Source: Diplosphaera chodatii (lineage: Eukaryota > Chlorophyta > Trebouxiophyceae > Prasiolales > Stichococcaceae). From it: DNA of 64,000 bases. Positions 60,962-64,000 of this stretch are shown piece by piece. A model generated the notes under the pieces. The model saw nothing but the letters and a program-made list of their open reading frames with translations, was not told the origin of the DNA and ran no database searches. A program made the translations under genes and the position numbers. The stretch spans positions 1,116,001-1,180,000 of the forward strand of contig JAALGY010000039.1 in assembly GCA_032358165.1 (NCBI GenBank), read 5' to 3'. Position 1 is the stretch's first letter. Each line of letters begins with the position of its first letter.

Positions 60962-62330
60962 CGATAATGCCTGAGCTTCATCTCCAACCGCACAAATGGG
61001 AGCACAGAGAAATTCAACTGCTGTGTTTCAGCATAAAGGGGCCGTGTACGACATACGCACCGGAACCAGCTGCCTGTTGGCCACTGGTCGGACTCTTCAC
61101 TGCTGCGGCCTTGGCAGATTAACTTTCTGTGTTTGCACCTAAATAAGAGCTGATCACGGGCAGGCCTTGCATGCACTGTGCTGCAACATGCGTATGCCAC
61201 AGATAGACACATAAGCTCAGGAAAGCTACGGAGCTGAGACACATACGCCACCTGCTGTGTTGCAGATGTTCTGTAATGCCGTGCTGATGGCGCCGCCAGC
61301 TTTGCCCATCCATGTTGGCTCTGTGTCCAGCCACAGCAGCAGCCACACTGCTTCAATAGTGATACAGCATGTATGCAGAAGCCAAATCTTGTGTCCAGCA
61401 TCATGCATGATGTTGCTGAGCATGCTAGATGCACACGGCGCATGCCATTGAACCTGGTGGCTGCGGCTCCCCAGTGACGATGGCGGGGTGCGCCGGATCC
61501 TGGTACAGACCCTGCTCAAACTGCTTAGGCGTCATCAGCCTGAAGGACCCGTCGCCGGGTTCCCAGCTGGAGTCGCAAGGCTCGGTCCTGCAGCCAGATG
61601 CAGAGAGCAGGCTTCAGCTTTCCATCATCTACCGGAGGCTCTTTTTCAATGAGGCCCTTTGTCAGAGGGTGTCCATGAGACGCATCCCATGTGGCCGTGC
61701 CAGTGCCGGCAGATGGTGTCCTGCCAGTGACAACTGAATGCATCGCTGGCTGCCTTGAGTCAGCACTGAAAGGTTTGGGCCGGAGCATCGTGCTCATCTG
61801 CAATCATCATGCGTGGGTGTTGCCACAACAGCGCCTCACACCTCTGGCCATTGATGTGGATGGTATCTGGCTGCAGCCGCACGCCAGGCCCAAAGGCCCA
61901 AGACAAAGTGCTGTACGTCATCTGGGCCCCGACATGACTGATAAACTTTGCACGCCTGCCACTTGCGTGATGCAGGAAGTAGACAAAGCGAACGTTGGGT
62001 TTCCCGTTGGTCATGTTCATGTTCTGCAGTCGCACATGCATATATAGCGTCAGTTTGAAGGCCACAGCAGGTGGCATGTCAACCGGAACATGTCACGGCT
62101 GGCAGACGAGACGGACACCCTGAACACACATTGCAGTTGTCACGCATGTGCGTATGGTGGGTGTGGCTTCGCACCTCCAGGATCCCGATGGTGGTACCGG
62201 ATATATTACTGCCTGTGCACCTGCACTTGAGCAGGGCAGCACCGTCAACACATTCCCATCCAGCTGCTGACCGTTGCATATGTGACACACCAGATCAGAC
62301 AGCATGCTCTTCACCAACCGCCGTCACCAG
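60958..62330 (-). CDS. unknown protein, paralogue B of the right-hand pair
   Basis: Counterpart of paralogue A. Minus-strand exons: a possible first one near 62320-62180 (SDLVCHICNGQQLDGNVL); one at ~62022-61840 reading NMTNGKPNVRFVYFLHHASG, RRAKFISHVGAQMTYSTLSW and AFGPGVRLQPDTIHINGQR, ending at the same AG|GTGYGARG donor as in A; one at ~61580-61440 reading DGSFRLMTPKQFEQGLYQDP then AHPAIVTGEPQPPGS; one at ~61320-61250 reading PTWMGKAGGAISTALQNICN; and a possible last exon ending PFVRLEMKLRHYR at the stop 60958-60960. About half the residues match A in the aligned exons. The function is unknown and gene limits are approximate. Confidence 0.35.
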
Positions 62331-62790
62331 CACCAATGTGCGCTGCTGCCGGTGATGCACTGGTGCAGCCATCAGCTGCCATGTCCTGCAATGTGCAGTA
62401 CACACCACCTGCAGCTGGCGCCTGGGACAATTTCGTGCTCTCATATGCATGACTGCTGCCCCAGCATGTCAGTGCACTTGCAGCAGCTAGCAGCGCACGC
62501 TGTGTGTAATGAGCTGCAGCATTCGTGCCTTGACAGGAGGCCGTTGCACGGTAGCGGTCGTCCTGATGTCTATCTACTGTATCAACAGTGGCACAGGATC
62601 CGCAGTGCTAGATCAGCAGTCAGCCTCCTCTGCAATTGCACCTACACAGAAGCAGCTTACGCGCTGAGGTTGTGCAAGCAGCAGTGCACTGCCAGTGAAG
62701 TCAGATGGCCGGCGGCCGAACAGGTAGTGTGTAGCCTAGTAGCCTAGCGCCCATCAAAACACGGCCGATCGATAGATGGCACTACGTTCA

Positions 62791-64000
62791 TCAGGCCTCG
62801 AGCACTGTGAACACTATCCTGTACGCCGGACAGCAGCGGCTTTCGTCGGTTTCTTTGTAGGTCCAGCCACGCACTCTGTCGACTCCTTTGTCAGGCGGCA
62901 CAAATACCAACAACATCGTGTATCGCCTGCCCATTTGGAGATCTGCAGACTCTGGGTGGTCCTGCAACAAGACAAACGTCGACATCTCTGTTCAGCTTGG
63001 ATTCTGCTCCTGTTTGCTTTGCTGTCTCACACTGTGCTCTGTATGTGACAGGAGACTTGGTATTGAAAGGCATGGTGCTTTGCACGACTGGAGTAGGACC
63101 CTGGCCAGCGGTTGGCGCTTGCCTTCGAGCAGTAGCCGACACTGGTGGCGGCATATTCAGCAAGCCATGTGCCAGCGTGACGGCTGTAAGCATGTACAAA
63201 ACCCTCTTTGGCGATCTGCAAGGCATGTGGACACTCCACCGTCTGTAGGTGTCCGTGCAAAGGCTTGATTCATTGGGTGTGACTCAGGGCTTGCCATGCA
63301 TACCTGCAGGTGTTTCTCTGCATGACGGTAGCGCCAAGCACTGCGTGAACGTGAACAGAGTCCTTCATAGACAAACCTTCGAAGCAATGGATGCCGATGT
63401 GCCATGGAACATCAGCGGGAAGGCTGGCGCCTCAGCATATCCACCGCCTGTAATATGTCACACACAGTCTGTACGCATGAGGTACACATGTGCCATCAGA
63501 CGCTGCTGTCACTGTCACATACTTTGCAAGCTACCATGCATGCTTCTGGGGGTCAGAGACTGCAACAGGCGCCCAGTTGCCAGGCCGTACTGCAAGCAAA
63601 GGCAGGCGGCCCTGCTGCTACGTTCTGTCCTGCATGCATACAGGGAACACGCACCCCAATCGTTGCAAGCATCGATGTCTGAGCACGCTTGGCTGAAGCG
63701 CCTGTACAGGGCTGGATTCTGGATGCGTGCGACCTGCGTGTGTGCACACGCATGCATGTATCATGCACGCAAAACAATGAATCACAGGGAAGGGCGGGGC
63801 TCGTGATGCTTAATTCTGCACAATCGAGTACATAGGTGGTACGCATGCCGCTGACAGGAAGTGCCGACATAGCTGACTTAACATGCACTCGCTGCGCTGA
63901 ATCACCTCCATGACAGCGATGGGCCTGTTCAGCACTGGCTGGGTCTGATGAAACAGGTCCAACACAGCTGCTGCCTCTGCTGACATTTTCTGCTGCGCTG
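62791..64000 (-). CDS. ADP-ribosyltransferase-like protein, 5' end outside the window
   Basis: Minus-strand exons: ~64000-63908 (MSAEAAAVLDLFHQTQPVLN, RPIAVME), possibly the first exon or an inner one; ~63458-63385 (GGGYAEAPAFPLMFHGTSAS, IASK); ~63213-63035 (IAKEGFVHAYSRHAGTWLAE, YAATSVGYCSKASANRWPGS); ~62977-62800 (DHPESADLQMGRRYTMLLVF, VPPDKG, YRIVFTVLEA). The string LMFHGTSASIASKIAKEGF resembles the HGT...A..I...GF start of PARP/ART folds, and YTMLLVFV fits a following core strand. The GxGIYF and catalytic Glu motifs of active PARPs are not evident, so activity is doubtful. The last exon could join paralogue B, making one large gene. Confidence 0.35.

Noticed and set aside
62888..63268. 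Possible plus-strand exon over 63000-63250
   Set aside because: The minus-strand reading has consistent splice borders and ART-like content, so the plus frame is considered a shadow, with moderate certainty.

Overview
The window looks like nuclear DNA of a green alga (Chlorophyta; a trebouxiophyte is my best guess, species not identifiable by eye). The reasons are many short GT-AG introns in GC-rich genes, extensin-like Ser-Pro runs, TTTAGGG-type telomere-like motifs, plant-type orthologues (a PIE1-like SWR1 ATPase and a plant-type WD40 protein) and intron-bearing core histone genes that still end in a 3' hairpin. Exon limits below come from reading GT-AG (sometimes GC-AG) borders, frame, and similarity to remembered protein families. 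No alignment or transcript was available.

Layout. 1-322: last exon of an unknown + strand gene. 1146-7568 (+): secreted CotA/bilirubin-oxidase-like multicopper oxidase with a Ser/Pro hinge, about 22 exons. 8416-13309: a complete core histone quartet as two divergent pairs, H2A(-)/H2B(+) and H3(-)/H4(+). All four have introns and all four are followed by the same 16-nt hairpin. 14032-31784 (-): an 18-kb gene for a PIE1/SWR1-type chromatin remodeller that exchanges H2A.Z for H2A. 32832-34910 (-): 20S proteasome subunit beta-4 (PBG1), 8 exons, 289 residues. 35258-40502 (+): an unusual RGG-R3H-ankyrin-polyQ protein with a C-terminal membrane anchor. 41069-45282 (+): cytochrome P450. 45977-49470 (-): tryptophan/tyrosine-permease-family transporter with a probable plastid transit peptide. 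50209-51818 (+): SAP18. 52291-56158 (+): plant-type WD40 protein. 56851-58929 (-): arylamine N-acetyltransferase. 59490-64000 (-): two paralogous genes or repeat units of unknown function, then an ADP-ribosyltransferase-like gene cut by the right edge.

Functional links. The histone genes, the SWR1 ATPase and SAP18 are all chromatin factors, but nothing in the sequence shows that this proximity matters. The proteasome, P450, transporter and NAT genes look like ordinary neighbours.

Most interesting observations: the shared metazoan-geometry histone hairpin on intron-containing genes; an H4 gene whose last coding exon is only 5 nt; at least six GC-AG introns supported by frame and homology; several partial duplications of exon ends, with their splice sites, inside neighbouring introns; a novel R3H/ankyrin/tail-anchor architecture; and the unknown paralogous pair beside an ART-like gene.
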